Positions 35,321 through 44,235 of a stretch of 64,000 bases of DNA are shown here, piece by piece; position 1 is the first letter of the stretch; every line of letters begins with the position of its first letter. The translations under genes were made by a program, and so were the position numbers. Location of the stretch: positions 3,968,001 to 4,032,000 of the forward strand of contig NC_014100.1 of NCBI RefSeq assembly GCF_000092285.1. The letters run 5' to 3'. The DNA comes from Caulobacter segnis ATCC 21756. GTDB lineage: Bacteria; Pseudomonadota; Alphaproteobacteria; Caulobacterales; Caulobacteraceae. The notes below the pieces were generated by a model, which did not search any database, was not told the origin of the DNA, and saw nothing but the letters and a program-made list of their open reading frames with translations.

Positions 35321-36433
35321 ATGCCCGCCGACGACGCCCAGCTCCTGACCCGAACCGCCAAGCTTCCCGCCGATCGTTTCGGCGAGGGCTTCGTGCGCGA
35401 CGCCTGGTACGTGGCCTGCCTGTCCCCCGACCTGAAGCCTGGCAAGACCGCCAAGCACGAGTTCCTGGGCGAACCTGTCCTGCTGGGCCGCACGCGCCAG
35501 GGCGAGGCCTATGCGCTGGGCGACCTCTGCCCGCATCGCGCCGCCGCTCTCTCGGCCGGGCGCGTCCATCGCGAGGCCGACGGGACCGACAGCATCGAGT
35601 GCCCCTATCACGGCTGGCGCTTCGGCGCGGACGGGGCCTGCAAGGCGATCCCGTCCCTGACCGCCGACAGCGGCTTCGACATCTCCAAGGTGCGGGTGCG
35701 CCGCTATCCGGTGGTCGAAAGCCAGGGCCTGGTCTGGATCTGGATGGCCTCCGACCCGCGTCGCGCGGCCCCGCCGCCCGAGCCCCCGCCGACCATCCCC
35801 GGCGTCGTGGGCGGCAAGCCCAAGCTGGTCGACCACCTGGACTACGACGTCCATATCGACCACGCGGTGCTGGGCCTGATCGACCCGGCCCACGGCCCCT
35901 ACGTCCACCAGCAGTGGTGGTGGCGCACCACGGCCAGCCAGCACGAGAAGGCCAAGACCTTCCGCCCGTCCGAGGCCGGCTTCACCATGGTCCGGCACGC
36001 GCCGTCGAAGAACTCCAAGGCCTACGCCATCCTGGGCGGCGAGCCGCTGACCGAGATCACCTTCCGCCTGCCGGGCCTGCGCTGGGAGCACGTGAGCGTT
36101 GGCGACAAGCAGGTGCTGGCCCTCTCGGCCATGACCCCGATCAACGCCCACAAGACCCGGATGAACCAGATCATCTGGTCGGATCACTGGGCCTTCCTGG
36201 CGCTCTATCCGATCATCCGGATCGCGGCCCGCGCCTTCCTGCGGCAGGACGGCAAGATCGTCGACTGCCAGACGCCGGGCCTGCGATGCAATCCGCCGCT
36301 GATGTGGGTGGGGGACGCCGACCAGCAGGCCCGCTGGTACCATCAGTGCAAGCGCGAATGGGCCGCCAGCCGCTGGGAAGGCCGCCCCTTCCGCAACCCG
36401 GTCAAGGAACAGACGCTGCGCTGGCGGACCTGA
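35321..36433 (+). CDS. Rieske-type ring-hydroxylating/O-demethylating oxygenase subunit
   Basis: The 370-residue protein has an N-terminal Rieske [2Fe-2S] domain with CPHRAA and CPYHGW ligands (residues ~65-105). A C-terminal domain follows, and DHAVLGLIDPAHGPYVH provides the Asp/His/His mononuclear iron site. This is the terminal oxygenase of the vanillate-demethylase/PaO type. No ferredoxin or reductase gene adjoins it, so the electron donor is elsewhere and the substrate is unknown. Followed 13 bases later by a CPBP protease gene. Confidence 0.88.
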   Translation: MPADDAQLLTRTAKLPADRFGEGFVRDAWYVACLSPDLKPGKTAKHEFLGEPVLLGRTRQGEAYALGDLCPHRAAALSAGRVHREADGTDSIECPYHGWRFGADGACKAIPSLTADSGFDISKVRVRRYPVVESQGLVWIWMASDPRRAAPPPEPPPTIPGVVGGKPKLVDHLDYDVHIDHAVLGLIDPAHGPYVHQQWWWRTTASQHEKAKTFRPSEAGFTMVRHAPSKNSKAYAILGGEPLTEITFRLPGLRWEHVSVGDKQVLALSAMTPINAHKTRMNQIIWSDHWAFLALYPIIRIAARAFLRQDGKIVDCQTPGLRCNPPLMWVGDADQQARWYHQCKREWAASRWEGRPFRNPVKEQTLRWRT

Positions 36434-36446
36434 GGCCAATCCCTCT

Positions 36447-36977
36447 ATGGTCGTGAGCGACACGTCGCGGAGCGCCCCCATCCGTCATCGCCTGCTCAAC
36501 AGCCTGCGCACCCTGCCCTCCCCGCGCGGCTGGGGCTTCTGCCTCGCCGTCTCGGTCGTCGCCCTGGCGGCGATGCTCGCCATCGGCTTCTCCACCGGCC
36601 TCTACTATCTGACGCCCGCTCAGCCCGGCCTGGCGCTGCGAATGCTGACCGTGCTGCTCATCCCGGCCCTGGGCGAGGAGCTGCCGTTTCGCGGCCTGCT
36701 GACGCCCGGCCCGGGCGAGAGCCGCCGCCCCTGGCTGGAGGCGGGTTTGTCCACGGGTCTCTATGTGCTCTGGCATGTCGTGGAGGCCCTGACATTCCTG
36801 CCGGGCGCCGCGGCGGTTTTCCTGCGGCCGGACTTCCTGGCCTGCTGCGCGGTCCTGGGCCTGGGCTGCGCGATCATGAAGCTTCGTACCGGCTCGATCT
36901 GGCCCGCCGTGGCCCTGCACTGGGTCTTGGTGGTGGTCTGGCAGACCTGGCTGGGCGGCGTCAGCGCCCTCGGCTGA
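36447..36977 (+). CDS. CPBP family intramembrane glutamic endopeptidase
   Basis: A 176-residue protein with four to five transmembrane helices and the CPBP/Abi motifs: EExxxR in LGEELPFRGLL, His in LYVLWHVVEAL and His in VALHWVLVV. Related to CAAX prenyl protease 2. Substrate unknown. It starts 13 bases after the Rieske gene and may be cotranscribed with it. Confidence 0.85.
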   Translation: MVVSDTSRSAPIRHRLLNSLRTLPSPRGWGFCLAVSVVALAAMLAIGFSTGLYYLTPAQPGLALRMLTVLLIPALGEELPFRGLLTPGPGESRRPWLEAGLSTGLYVLWHVVEALTFLPGAAAVFLRPDFLACCAVLGLGCAIMKLRTGSIWPAVALHWVLVVVWQTWLGGVSALG

Positions 36978-36984
36978 CTCCACG

Positions 36985-37018
36985 AAAAAGCCCGCCCGGC
37001 ATGGGGGCCGGACGGGCT
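36985..37018 (-). terminator. Intrinsic terminator for the glycine-zipper gene
   Basis: Minus-strand stem AGCCCGTCCGGC/GCCGGGCGGGCT (one mismatch) with loop, followed by TTTTT. It sits about 70 bases beyond the stop of the gene at 37088 and could also stop the convergent CPBP transcript. Confidence 0.75.
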
Positions 37019-37087
37019 CTCTCTTCGGAACGCGCCTTGAGGGACGGATGGTCGCGCCCCGAAAACTCACCCTCGCAACGACGAGGC

Positions 37088-37642
37088 TTAGGCGCGGTAG
37101 ACGTAGGCGCTGGAGACGTAGCCGACGCCGACGCCGTCCTGGCCGACCAGGATCCACTTGCCGTCGCCGGTGCGGCCCAGGGCCTGGAAGGTCTGGCCCG
37201 AGCTCACGGCGCCCAGACGCGGCGCGCGGGTCGTGGCGGCAGAGCGCAGGTTCAGGGTCGAGCGGGCGACGTACTTGTGGCCCACCTTGACCAGCGGCTC
37301 GGCCTCGACGTTCTGGGCGTAGCGGTAGCCGCCCGACTTGTAGATCCCGCCGACCTGCTTGGCTGCGTCGCCCTTCTGCATGTTGCAGCCGACCGCCGAG
37401 CCGGCGCCCGCGCCGATCACGGCGCCGATGGCCGTGCCAGTGCCGCGATCGCCCTTGCCGGCGATCTGGTTGCCGGCCAGGCCGCCCAGCAGGCCGCCCA
37501 CGATGGCGCCGACTTCCTGCTTCGAGCCCGAAGCCTTACAGCCGGTCACGCCGGCGCTGGCTTGCGGGGCGGCGGCCATGCTCAGGGCCGCCGCGGCGGC
37601 GCCGATGGTCAGGGTGATAGTCTTGGTCGTCTTGCCGAACAT
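37088..37642 (-). CDS. Glycine-zipper 2TM and SH3-domain envelope protein
   Basis: A 184-residue secreted protein: signal peptide ending SMAAAPQASA, then a glycine-zipper 2TM domain (GAIVGGLLGGLAGNQIAGKG and AIGAVIGAGAGSAVGC), then a C-terminal bacterial SH3-like domain (LNLRSAATTRAP, VGYVSSAYVYRA). Such proteins are usually outer-membrane-associated and respond to envelope stress. Promoter region 37643-37783 is GC-poor and lacks other genes. Confidence 0.88.
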   Translation of the reverse strand: MFGKTTKTITLTIGAAAAALSMAAAPQASAGVTGCKASGSKQEVGAIVGGLLGGLAGNQIAGKGDRGTGTAIGAVIGAGAGSAVGCNMQKGDAAKQVGGIYKSGGYRYAQNVEAEPLVKVGHKYVARSTLNLRSAATTRAPRLGAVSSGQTFQALGRTGDGKWILVGQDGVGVGYVSSAYVYRA

Positions 37643-37783
37643 GAGAGAACTCCTTCGTCCCTTGGAATGTGCCCGGGGTCATCAACCCCGTGAGACAGAC
37701 CATGGCAGGGTGAAGCTGAACGGTGTCGGCGACCCGACTGACAGAGTTCGTTCATGTTGGAAAAAAGTTGGGGGAGGCGGTTC

Positions 37784-37837
37784 GCGCCCCCTCCGTCTCG
37801 TCGCCTGACGGCGGAAGCATCGTGACGGAGGGGGCGC
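37784..37837. repeat. Perfect 14-bp inverted repeat
   Basis: GCGCCCCCTCCGTC (37784-37797) is the exact inverse of GACGGAGGGGGCGC (37824-37837), with 26 bases between. It is the same CCCCCTCCGTC block seen in the other intergenic repeats and lies just beyond the GST stop. Confidence 0.65.
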
Positions 37838-37845
37838 TTAAGTCT

Positions 37846-38472
37846 TCAAGCCCCCAGCGCGTAGGGCCCGCTCTTTTCCAGGGCCGCCTTCCATGCGGGG
37901 CGGGCGTGCATCTTCTCGATCCAGGCGGCGAGGTTGGGATAGTCGCCGAGCTTGCCCATGGCCTTGGCCACCTCGGGCACGAAGCTCATCTGGATGTCCG
38001 CGCCGGTCAGGCCGTCGCCGACGAAGAAGTCCCGGCCCGCCAGGCTCTGGTCGACGAAGGTCAGGTGGTTGGCGATTTCGGACTGGATGCGCGGGTGCAG
38101 CGGCGCGCCGGCCTCGCCCAGGCGGCCGACATACATGTTCAGCAGCAACGGCAGCATGGCCGAGCCTTCGGCGTAGTGCAGCCACTGCTGATAGAGGTCG
38201 TAGTCGGCGCTCTTGATGTCCGGCGCCAGGCGGCCGCCGCCATGATGGCGGATGACGTAGTCGATGATCGCACCGGACTCGATGATCACCCGGCCGGCGT
38301 CCTCGATCACCGGCGACTTGCCCAGGGAATGGATCGCGGTCAGCGACGGCGGCGCCAGGCGCGTCTGCGGATCGCGCGTGTGCTGGACGACCTCGTAGGA
38401 CAGCCCCAATTCCTCCAGCAGCCAGAGGATCCGCTGCGATCGCGACTCGTTGAGGTGGTGGACCTTCAGCAT
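37846..38472 (-). CDS. Glutathione S-transferase family protein
   Basis: A 208-residue cytosolic GST: N-terminal thioredoxin-like domain with HHLNESRSQRILWLLEEL (active-site Ser/Asn near residue 9-11), cis-Pro in GKSPVIED and IESGAIIDYVI, followed by an all-helical C-terminal domain (GLTGADIQMSFV). Substrate unknown. Divergent from mcd across 122 bases. Confidence 0.92.
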   Translation of the reverse strand: MLKVHHLNESRSQRILWLLEELGLSYEVVQHTRDPQTRLAPPSLTAIHSLGKSPVIEDAGRVIIESGAIIDYVIRHHGGGRLAPDIKSADYDLYQQWLHYAEGSAMLPLLLNMYVGRLGEAGAPLHPRIQSEIANHLTFVDQSLAGRDFFVGDGLTGADIQMSFVPEVAKAMGKLGDYPNLAAWIEKMHARPAWKAALEKSGPYALGA

Positions 38473-38497
38473 CGGACTCCCCGTTTTGCGAGATTAT

Positions 38498-38512
38498 GTT
38501 GCAGCGCGGCAT
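38498..38512. promoter_or_regulatory. TGC-rich element upstream of mcd
   Basis: Plus strand TGTTGCAGCGCGGCA; on the minus strand CCGCGCTGCAACA, which matches ccr element 2 (CTGCGCTGCAACA) at 12 of 13 positions. The core has one mismatch (CGCGCTGCA). Located between gst and mcd, 83-97 bases before the mcd start. Confidence 0.4.
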
Positions 38513-38594
38513 TGCTCGCAGATGCGAAATGCGCCACGTTAAAAGAAAACAATTGTTTGGCTTAAAACACCTGTTTGGCCAAGGGGAGCAAGCC

Positions 38595-40289
38595 ATGACC
38601 ACGACGATCGCGCGCGATAACGCTGAGAACCTCGTCCTCCCAGGCCTGATCGGCCTGCTGCGCGAGGCCGCCGACGCGGCGGGACTGTTCGTGGCCGAAG
38701 CCAAGCCCGCTGTCCTGGCTCACATCGCCCCGGAAGGCGGAAAGGTCGACCGCAAGCTGGCCGACGTCCACCAGCACCGCGTCCACGGCTATGGCTGGTA
38801 CGCCGCCTATGCCGAGCTCCTGAACCAGGTCGCCGGCTGGGCCGAGCGGCTGCAGGACGAAGGCCGCTTCGGCGAGATCGAGGCCCTGCTGGCCCAGCTG
38901 CTGTTCTCGGAATACTGCGCCCAGCTGGTCGGCGGCGTGCCGATGAACCAGGGCGAGATCGTCCGTCCGGCCCATCTGGTCGAGGACCGCGCGGTGCTGA
39001 ACCGGCTCTACTCCAACGGCCTGATGAAGCTGATGGTCGAGGGCGGCACGCAAGCCGTCAAAAGCCGGATCGCCCAGCGCCTGGCCGAGGCGCGCGGCCG
39101 GCCGACGCTGGAGAACACCGGCCTCGACGAGACCTTCGAGATGATCCGCGACCAGTTCCACGCCTTCGCCGAGGAAAAGGTCACGCCCTTCGCCCACGAA
39201 TGGCACCTGAAGGACGAACTGATCCCGATCGAGCTGGTGGAGGAACTGGGCGAACTGGGCGTCTTCGGCCTGACCATCCCCGAGGAATATGGCGGCTCCG
39301 GCATGGGCAAGACCGCCATGTGCGTGGTGTCCGAGGAGCTCTCACGGGCCTGGATCGGCGTCGGGTCGCTCGCCACCCGCTCGGAGATCGCCGGCGAGCT
39401 GATCCTGACCGGCGGCACCGACGCCCAGAAGGAATACTGGCTGCCCAAGATCGCCAGCGCCGAGATCCTGCCGACCGCCGTCTTCACCGAGCCGAACACG
39501 GGCAGCGACCTCGGCTCCCTGCGAACCCGCGCCGAGCTGAAGGGCGACCAGTACGTGGTGACCGGGAACAAGACCTGGATCACCCACGCCGCCCGCGCCG
39601 ACGTCATGACCCTGCTGGTCCGCACCGAGCCGGGCACCACCGACTATCGCGGCCTGTCGATGCTGCTGGCCCCCAAGCCGCGCGGGACCGACGAAGCCCC
39701 CTTCCCAGCCGAAGGCATGAGCGGGGGCGAGATCCAGGTGATCGGCTATCGCGGCATGAAGGAGTACGAGCTGGGTTTCGACGGCTTCACCGTGCCGGCC
39801 GAAAACCTGCTGGGCGGTGTCCCGGGCCAGGGCTTCAAGCAGCTGATGGCCACCTTCGAGAGCGCCCGCATCCAGACCGCGGCCCGCGCCGTCGGCGTCG
39901 CTCAGGCGGCGCTGGAGACCGGCCTTGGCTATGCGCTCGATCGCCAGCAGTTCGGCCAGGCGATCTTCGAGTTCCCGCGCGTGGCCAACAAACTGGCGAT
40001 GATGGCGGCCGAGATCATGGGCGTGCGCCAGCTGACCTACTACGCCGCCCGCCAGAAGGACGAGGGCAAGCGCTGCGACCTCGAGGCCGGCATGGCCAAG
40101 CTGATCGCCGCCCGCGTCGCCTGGGCCGCCGCCGACAACGCCCTGCAGATCCACGGCGGCAACGGCTTCGCCATGGAATACGCCGCCAGCCGCCTGCTGG
40201 CCGACGCCCGGATTCTCAACATTTTCGAAGGCGCTGGCGAGATCCAGGCCCAGGTGATCGCGCGGAGGCTGCTGGACGGCGGGAACTAG
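38595..40289 (+). CDS. mcd: (2S)-methylsuccinyl-CoA dehydrogenase
   Basis: A 564-residue acyl-CoA dehydrogenase with an extra ~170-residue N-terminal helical extension before the core (DETFEMIRDQFHAFAEEKV); this is characteristic of Mcd in the ethylmalonyl-CoA pathway. FAD and substrate segments AVFTEPNTGSDLGSLRTRAE, GNKTWITHAARAD and QIHGGNGFAMEY are intact. It oxidises methylsuccinyl-CoA to mesaconyl-C1-CoA, passing electrons to ETF. The start at MTTTIARDN follows AGGGGAGC. The assignment over a generic acyl-CoA dehydrogenase rests on the extension and on ccr and ecm being nearby. Confidence 0.9.
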   Translation: MTTTIARDNAENLVLPGLIGLLREAADAAGLFVAEAKPAVLAHIAPEGGKVDRKLADVHQHRVHGYGWYAAYAELLNQVAGWAERLQDEGRFGEIEALLAQLLFSEYCAQLVGGVPMNQGEIVRPAHLVEDRAVLNRLYSNGLMKLMVEGGTQAVKSRIAQRLAEARGRPTLENTGLDETFEMIRDQFHAFAEEKVTPFAHEWHLKDELIPIELVEELGELGVFGLTIPEEYGGSGMGKTAMCVVSEELSRAWIGVGSLATRSEIAGELILTGGTDAQKEYWLPKIASAEILPTAVFTEPNTGSDLGSLRTRAELKGDQYVVTGNKTWITHAARADVMTLLVRTEPGTTDYRGLSMLLAPKPRGTDEAPFPAEGMSGGEIQVIGYRGMKEYELGFDGFTVPAENLLGGVPGQGFKQLMATFESARIQTAARAVGVAQAALETGLGYALDRQQFGQAIFEFPRVANKLAMMAAEIMGVRQLTYYAARQKDEGKRCDLEAGMAKLIAARVAWAAADNALQIHGGNGFAMEYAASRLLADARILNIFEGAGEIQAQVIARRLLDGGN

Positions 40290-40356
40290 CAGCGCCCCTC
40301 TTGTCCGCCGCCGGAGCATCAGCATAGCCTCGCGCCTCCCTTCCCGAGGACGCCCC

Positions 40357-41979
40357 ATGCTGACCACAACCCGCCGCTCCGCCCTCGTCTCGGCGTTCGC
40401 GACCACGGGCCTGGCGGCGTTCGGGAGTCGGGCGCTTGCCCAGGAGACCGGCGCCGTCGCCGCCGCCGTCGACCGCTACGCCCAGGAGGTCATGGCCGCC
40501 TTCGACCAGCCGGGCCTGGGGATCACCGTCGTCGAGAACGGCAAGGTCACCCTGGCCAAGGGCTATGGCGTCAAGACGCTGGGAACCCAGGACCGCTGCG
40601 ACGAGAACACGATCTTCGGCATCGCCTCGAACACCAAGGCCATGACCGCCGCCCTGATCGGCATGCTGGTCGAGGAAGGACGCCTGGCCTGGGACGATCC
40701 GGTCACCAAGCACCTGCCCGACTTCGCGATGAGCGATCCGATCGTCACCAAGCTGATGACGGTGCGCGACCTCCTGGTCCATCGCAGCGGCCTGACCCTG
40801 GGGGCCGGCGACCTGATGCTATGGCCCGCCCCGACCCACACCCGCGCCGACATCGTCGCGGGTCTCAAATACCTGCCGATCGGCGGCCAGTTCCGGGGCG
40901 GCTACGCCTATGACAACGTCCTCTACGTCGCCGCCGGGGCGGTGATCGAGGCGGTCAGCGGCAAGAGCTGGGAGGAGATGATCAAGACGCGGATCTTCGA
41001 TCCGCTGGGCATGACCAGCACCGTTTCCAGCCCGGCGCTGGTCGACAGGTCTCGCCGCGCTTCGCCGCACGCGCGCCTGGGTCCGCCGACCCGTGGTCTG
41101 GGGCCCCAGACCGTGCTGCCGTTCGACGCCAGCTTCGACGCGGCCGCGCCCGCCGGCGGGACCAATTCGACGCCGAAGGACATCGCCCGCTGGATGCTCG
41201 TCCAGCTGGGCCTGGGCATGCTGCCCAACGGCAAACGGCTCTGGAGCGAGCCGACCGCGCGCGAGATGTGGAGGCCGCACACCATCACCAGCTGGTCGGA
41301 GGGCCCCACGGACGAGAATCCGGTGCGTCCCTCCATGCAGGCCTATGGGCTGGGCTGGTTCGTGCAGGACCACCGCGGCGAGCGCCTGCTGTGGCATACG
41401 GGCGGCCTGGCCGGCTTCATCTCCTATACGGGGCTGCTGCCTGGCCGGAAGTCGGGGATCATGATCATGACCAACGCCGAGGAGACGCCCGTGCTGCGGT
41501 CCTTGCGCTATGGCGGACCCGACCGCCTGCAGGGCCGCACCGACTACGACTGGATCGCCTCCAGCAAGCGTGTCCAGGCCGAGACCGAAGCCCAGACCCT
41601 GAAGGATCTCGCCAGGGCCACCACGCCGACCAGCGGCGGCGCCAAGCCGAGCCTGCCGCTTGAGGCCTATGCGGGCGTCTATCGCGATCCCTGGTACGGC
41701 ACGGTGACGATCAGCGTCGCCCGCCCCCCCGGAAAGAAGGCCGGCAAGGCCAAGGGCCTGCACGTTTCATTCGACAAGACGCCCGCCCTGCGCGGCAAGC
41801 TCGAGCCGTTCGACGGCGAGATGTTCAAGACGACCTTCGACGACCGCACCCAGGAGGACGCCTTCTTCACCTTCGACCTGAAGGACGGCCGCGTGGTGTC
41901 GGCCCTGGTCAAGGCGGTCTCGCCGCTGGCCGACTTCAGCTACGACTACCAGGACCTGCGGCTGACAAGGGTGTCTTGA
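40357..41979 (+). CDS. Serine hydrolase, beta-lactamase/class C-like (exported)
   Basis: A 540-residue protein with a probable Tat or Sec signal (TTRRSALVSAFATTGLAAF). The penicillin-binding fold motifs are SxxK in ASNTKAM, YxN in YAYDNVLY and HTGG near residue 345 (LLWHTGGLAGF). A C-terminal DUF3471-like domain follows. Members act as esterases, D-aminopeptidases or beta-lactamase-like enzymes; resistance function cannot be assumed. It starts 67 bases after mcd. Confidence 0.9.
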   Translation: MLTTTRRSALVSAFATTGLAAFGSRALAQETGAVAAAVDRYAQEVMAAFDQPGLGITVVENGKVTLAKGYGVKTLGTQDRCDENTIFGIASNTKAMTAALIGMLVEEGRLAWDDPVTKHLPDFAMSDPIVTKLMTVRDLLVHRSGLTLGAGDLMLWPAPTHTRADIVAGLKYLPIGGQFRGGYAYDNVLYVAAGAVIEAVSGKSWEEMIKTRIFDPLGMTSTVSSPALVDRSRRASPHARLGPPTRGLGPQTVLPFDASFDAAAPAGGTNSTPKDIARWMLVQLGLGMLPNGKRLWSEPTAREMWRPHTITSWSEGPTDENPVRPSMQAYGLGWFVQDHRGERLLWHTGGLAGFISYTGLLPGRKSGIMIMTNAEETPVLRSLRYGGPDRLQGRTDYDWIASSKRVQAETEAQTLKDLARATTPTSGGAKPSLPLEAYAGVYRDPWYGTVTISVARPPGKKAGKAKGLHVSFDKTPALRGKLEPFDGEMFKTTFDDRTQEDAFFTFDLKDGRVVSALVKAVSPLADFSYDYQDLRLTRVS

Positions 41980-41988
41980 GGACCCGCT

Positions 41989-42597
41989 TCAGCGCGGCTT
42001 CCAGCCCTCGGCGATCATGGCGATCTGCTTGTCCATGACCGACGACATGCGTTCGGCGGGCAGCTCGCCGCCCGCCGCGGCCGCCATGCGGTAGTTCCAG
42101 GCGTAGGCCGCCTTCAGCGTGTCGACGATCAGCGGCAGGTCGAGATCCTCGCGCACCTCGCCCCGCTGGACGCCGTCCCGCAGCACGTCGAGCAGCATCT
42201 CCGTCAGGCGCGGATTGCGGCCGTACGGCGTCACGCCGACATCGTTGCTGGGATTGTACGAGGCGGCGATGTGCGCCAGGAACAGCTTCACCCGCCGCGT
42301 CTCGAACGCGTAGTGGATGGCGAAGATCGAGCACAGCTTGTCCGCCGTGCCGCCCCGCAGAAATGGGACCACCCGGTCGAACTCCGCGTAGAGTTCGCCC
42401 AGTCTGTGGTCCATCACATGACTCAGCACCTCCGCCTTGGAGGCGAAGGTGGTGAACACGCTGCCGACCGAGACCCCCGCCCGCTCCGCGATGGCGCGGA
42501 TGGTGGTCTCGTCGTATCCGATCTCATTGAACAGGTCGCGCGCCGCGTCGAGAACCTTCTCGCGCGTCGCGGCCTTCTGTTCGTCCCTTACGCCCAC
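41989..42597 (-). CDS. TetR family transcriptional regulator
   Basis: A 202-residue TetR protein with a GTG start preceded by GAGGGGGA. The N-terminal helix-turn-helix runs VLDAARDLFNEIGYDETTIR then AIAERAGVSVGSVFTTFASK; the C-terminal ligand domain is unassigned. It lies 194 bases downstream of a second TetR gene in the same direction, with a long hairpin between. Confidence 0.9.
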   Translation of the reverse strand: MGVRDEQKAATREKVLDAARDLFNEIGYDETTIRAIAERAGVSVGSVFTTFASKAEVLSHVMDHRLGELYAEFDRVVPFLRGGTADKLCSIFAIHYAFETRRVKLFLAHIAASYNPSNDVGVTPYGRNPRLTEMLLDVLRDGVQRGEVREDLDLPLIVDTLKAAYAWNYRMAAAAGGELPAERMSSVMDKQIAMIAEGWKPR

Positions 42598-42750
42598 GCA
42601 CGTCCCCCTCGAACACGCCAGCGTCATGATTGACTTCGAAGACGGCCCCATCCCCCCCGGAACGGGATCGTCGATCGCTAGAGTCCGCCCCTTTGTGATG
42701 GAAACACCACAAAGGAATAACCTGGCTCTATCCCAAATACTTAGAGCGTT

Positions 42751-42786
42751 GCGGAGGCCGAAAACGCTACCGTTTTCGGCTTCCGC
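42751..42786. terminator. Long hairpin between two TetR genes
   Basis: GCGGAGGCCGAAAACG and CGTTTTCGGCTTCCGC form 16-bp arms (one mismatch) around CTAC. No long T run follows, so it could be a terminator, an RNA-processing stem or a repeat. It starts 6 bases past the upstream TetR stop. Confidence 0.5.
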
Positions 42787-42791
42787 GAGCC

Positions 42792-43439
42792 CTAGGCGCG
42801 AGCGCCCGCGAGAATGATCTTCAGTTGATTCGAGAGACGCTCCAGAAGAGCATCGACCGACCAACCGTCATAAACCGCGCGACGATAGTTGGCGAGATAC
42901 ACGTCCCAGATGATTTCCGCCAAGAGCTTGGCGTCAACATCGGCCTTGAGCTGCTTTTGCTCGACGCCGCGCTGCAGCGCCTCGTCGATCAACTGGAAGA
43001 GATGCTTGAGTTCGGTGCGCGCGCGACGCTCGGCGGCTTCCGAACGGGTCCAGGAGACCGCGATGCTGGCGCGCAGCAGCGGCAATTGCTCGACATGGAA
43101 GCTGTAGGCGACGCCGAACAGACCCATCAGCGCCTCGTCCACCGTCTTGGCGGTGCGGGCGGCCTGGTTCATCTGGGCGTGGATGACTTCGTGGTCGGCG
43201 GTCAGGATCTCTTCGAACAGCTCCGACTTGTCGGCGAAGCTGGCGAAGACGGCGCCGGTCGACATGCCAGCGGCCTGGGCGATGTCACGGATGGTCGCGC
43301 CCTCATAGCCACGCTCGCTGAACAGGCGGCGCGCGGCGGCCAGGACGCGTTCGCGCGTGCGCTGCTTGGCCAGCGCGCGGCGGGTCAGTTTCACCGGGGC
43401 CTCGAGGCCCTGATCGATATTGACGGATACGAAGCTCAT
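42792..43439 (-). CDS. TetR family transcriptional regulator
   Basis: A 215-residue TetR protein with helix-turn-helix RVLAAARRLFSERGYEGATI followed by RDIAQAAGMSTGAVFASF. Its ATG overlaps the stop of the preceding small coiled-coil gene by four bases (ATGA), so the two are translationally coupled. Ligand and targets unknown. Confidence 0.9.
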   Translation of the reverse strand: MSFVSVNIDQGLEAPVKLTRRALAKQRTRERVLAAARRLFSERGYEGATIRDIAQAAGMSTGAVFASFADKSELFEEILTADHEVIHAQMNQAARTAKTVDEALMGLFGVAYSFHVEQLPLLRASIAVSWTRSEAAERRARTELKHLFQLIDEALQRGVEQKQLKADVDAKLLAEIIWDVYLANYRRAVYDGWSVDALLERLSNQLKIILAGARA

Positions 43440-43666
43440 GCGGCGGCCTCCAGGCGGGCGAGAGCGGCTTCCGCCCGCTTCTCGAATTCGGTGCAATATT
43501 CATCGACGACGTTCTGAAGAACGTCGGCGTAACGGCGGGCCAGCTGGCGGCCGTCCTGCGCGGCGTCGCGCAGATCGGTGATCAGCTGGCGAACTTCGGC
43601 TAGGGCCTCTTCACGCTCGAAAGCGGAAGACTCGGCGAGGTCCACAGAGCGGGCGCTCTGAGCCAT
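43436..43666 (-). CDS. Small coiled-coil hypothetical protein (76 aa)
   Basis: MAQSARSVDLAESSAFEREE continues as an almost entirely charged helix (ALAEVRQLITDLRDAAQDGR) ending in EKRAEAALARLEAAA. No membrane segment. It is coupled to the TetR gene by a four-base overlap, suggesting a functional partnership. Family not recognised. Confidence 0.65.
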   Translation of the reverse strand: MAQSARSVDLAESSAFEREEALAEVRQLITDLRDAAQDGRQLARRYADVLQNVVDEYCTEFEKRAEAALARLEAAA

Positions 43667-43983
43667 GCGGTCATCTCCTACCCCCGCTGGGGTCAGTGAA
43701 AGCGTTGCACGATCCGCGGTGGGGGAGGTTGATCGTGTTCAACGAACGCAGACTACTAAATAGGAAGCGCGGGCATTAACGCCAGCAGAACGCGTTTGCA
43801 ACTGCGAAATCAGTGTCCAGACGCGTAAGTAAACGCGCTCAACCTAGGTATGTGAACGTTACCATTGCGTCACTGCGACATTTTGCCCGCCGAACGGGTT
43901 CGCCGAACAGATTCAACAGACGGTGGTTTACGCGATCGACCACCGCTATGGCGCGCGGCGTCGCGAGCCCTTATTCTGAGACC
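43667..43983. other. Intergenic region, 317 bases
   Basis: Divergent promoter region between the coiled-coil/TetR operon and the HIG1-domain gene. It contains a TTAAC half-site (CATTAACGCC) and GATTC sites but no gene or hairpin that I can support. Confidence 0.6.
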
Positions 43984-44187
43984 ATGTCCCACCTGTTCGA
44001 CTTTCTCGTCCCAGCCGCCCTTCTGGCGGTGCTGATCGCCCTGGGCGCGGGCCTTTACGCGCTGTTCCGCGGGGGCGACTTCGGGCGCTCGTACTCCAAC
44101 AAGCTGATGCGGCTGCGGGTGCTCCTGCAGTTCATCGCCATCATCGTCCTGGTCGCCGCCGCGTTCTGGTGGCGGAAGGGCGCTTGA
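43984..44187 (+). CDS. HIG1-domain twin-transmembrane protein
   Basis: A 67-residue protein with two hydrophobic helices and the intervening basic motif SNKLMRLRVLLQFIAI, the HIG1_N signature (RxxNxLMRxRVxxQ). Bacterial HIG1-type proteins associate with cytochrome oxidases. It starts 48 bases before the cobalamin adenosyltransferase gene, possibly as an operon. Confidence 0.88.
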   Translation: MSHLFDFLVPAALLAVLIALGAGLYALFRGGDFGRSYSNKLMRLRVLLQFIAIIVLVAAAFWWRKGA

Positions 44188-44235
44188 GGCTCGCTCGCTA
44201 GATAACGCCACTCAGGGAACGAGAGTCCGCGACGG

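Noticed and set aside
40357..41979. Antibiotic-resistance beta-lactamase
   Set aside because: SxxK, YxN and HTGG motifs show the fold only; the length and C-terminal extension fit esterase/peptidase-type relatives better.
44188..44235. Cobalamin riboswitch before the adenosyltransferase gene
   Set aside because: Only 48 bases separate it from the previous gene and no B12-box-like sequence is visible.
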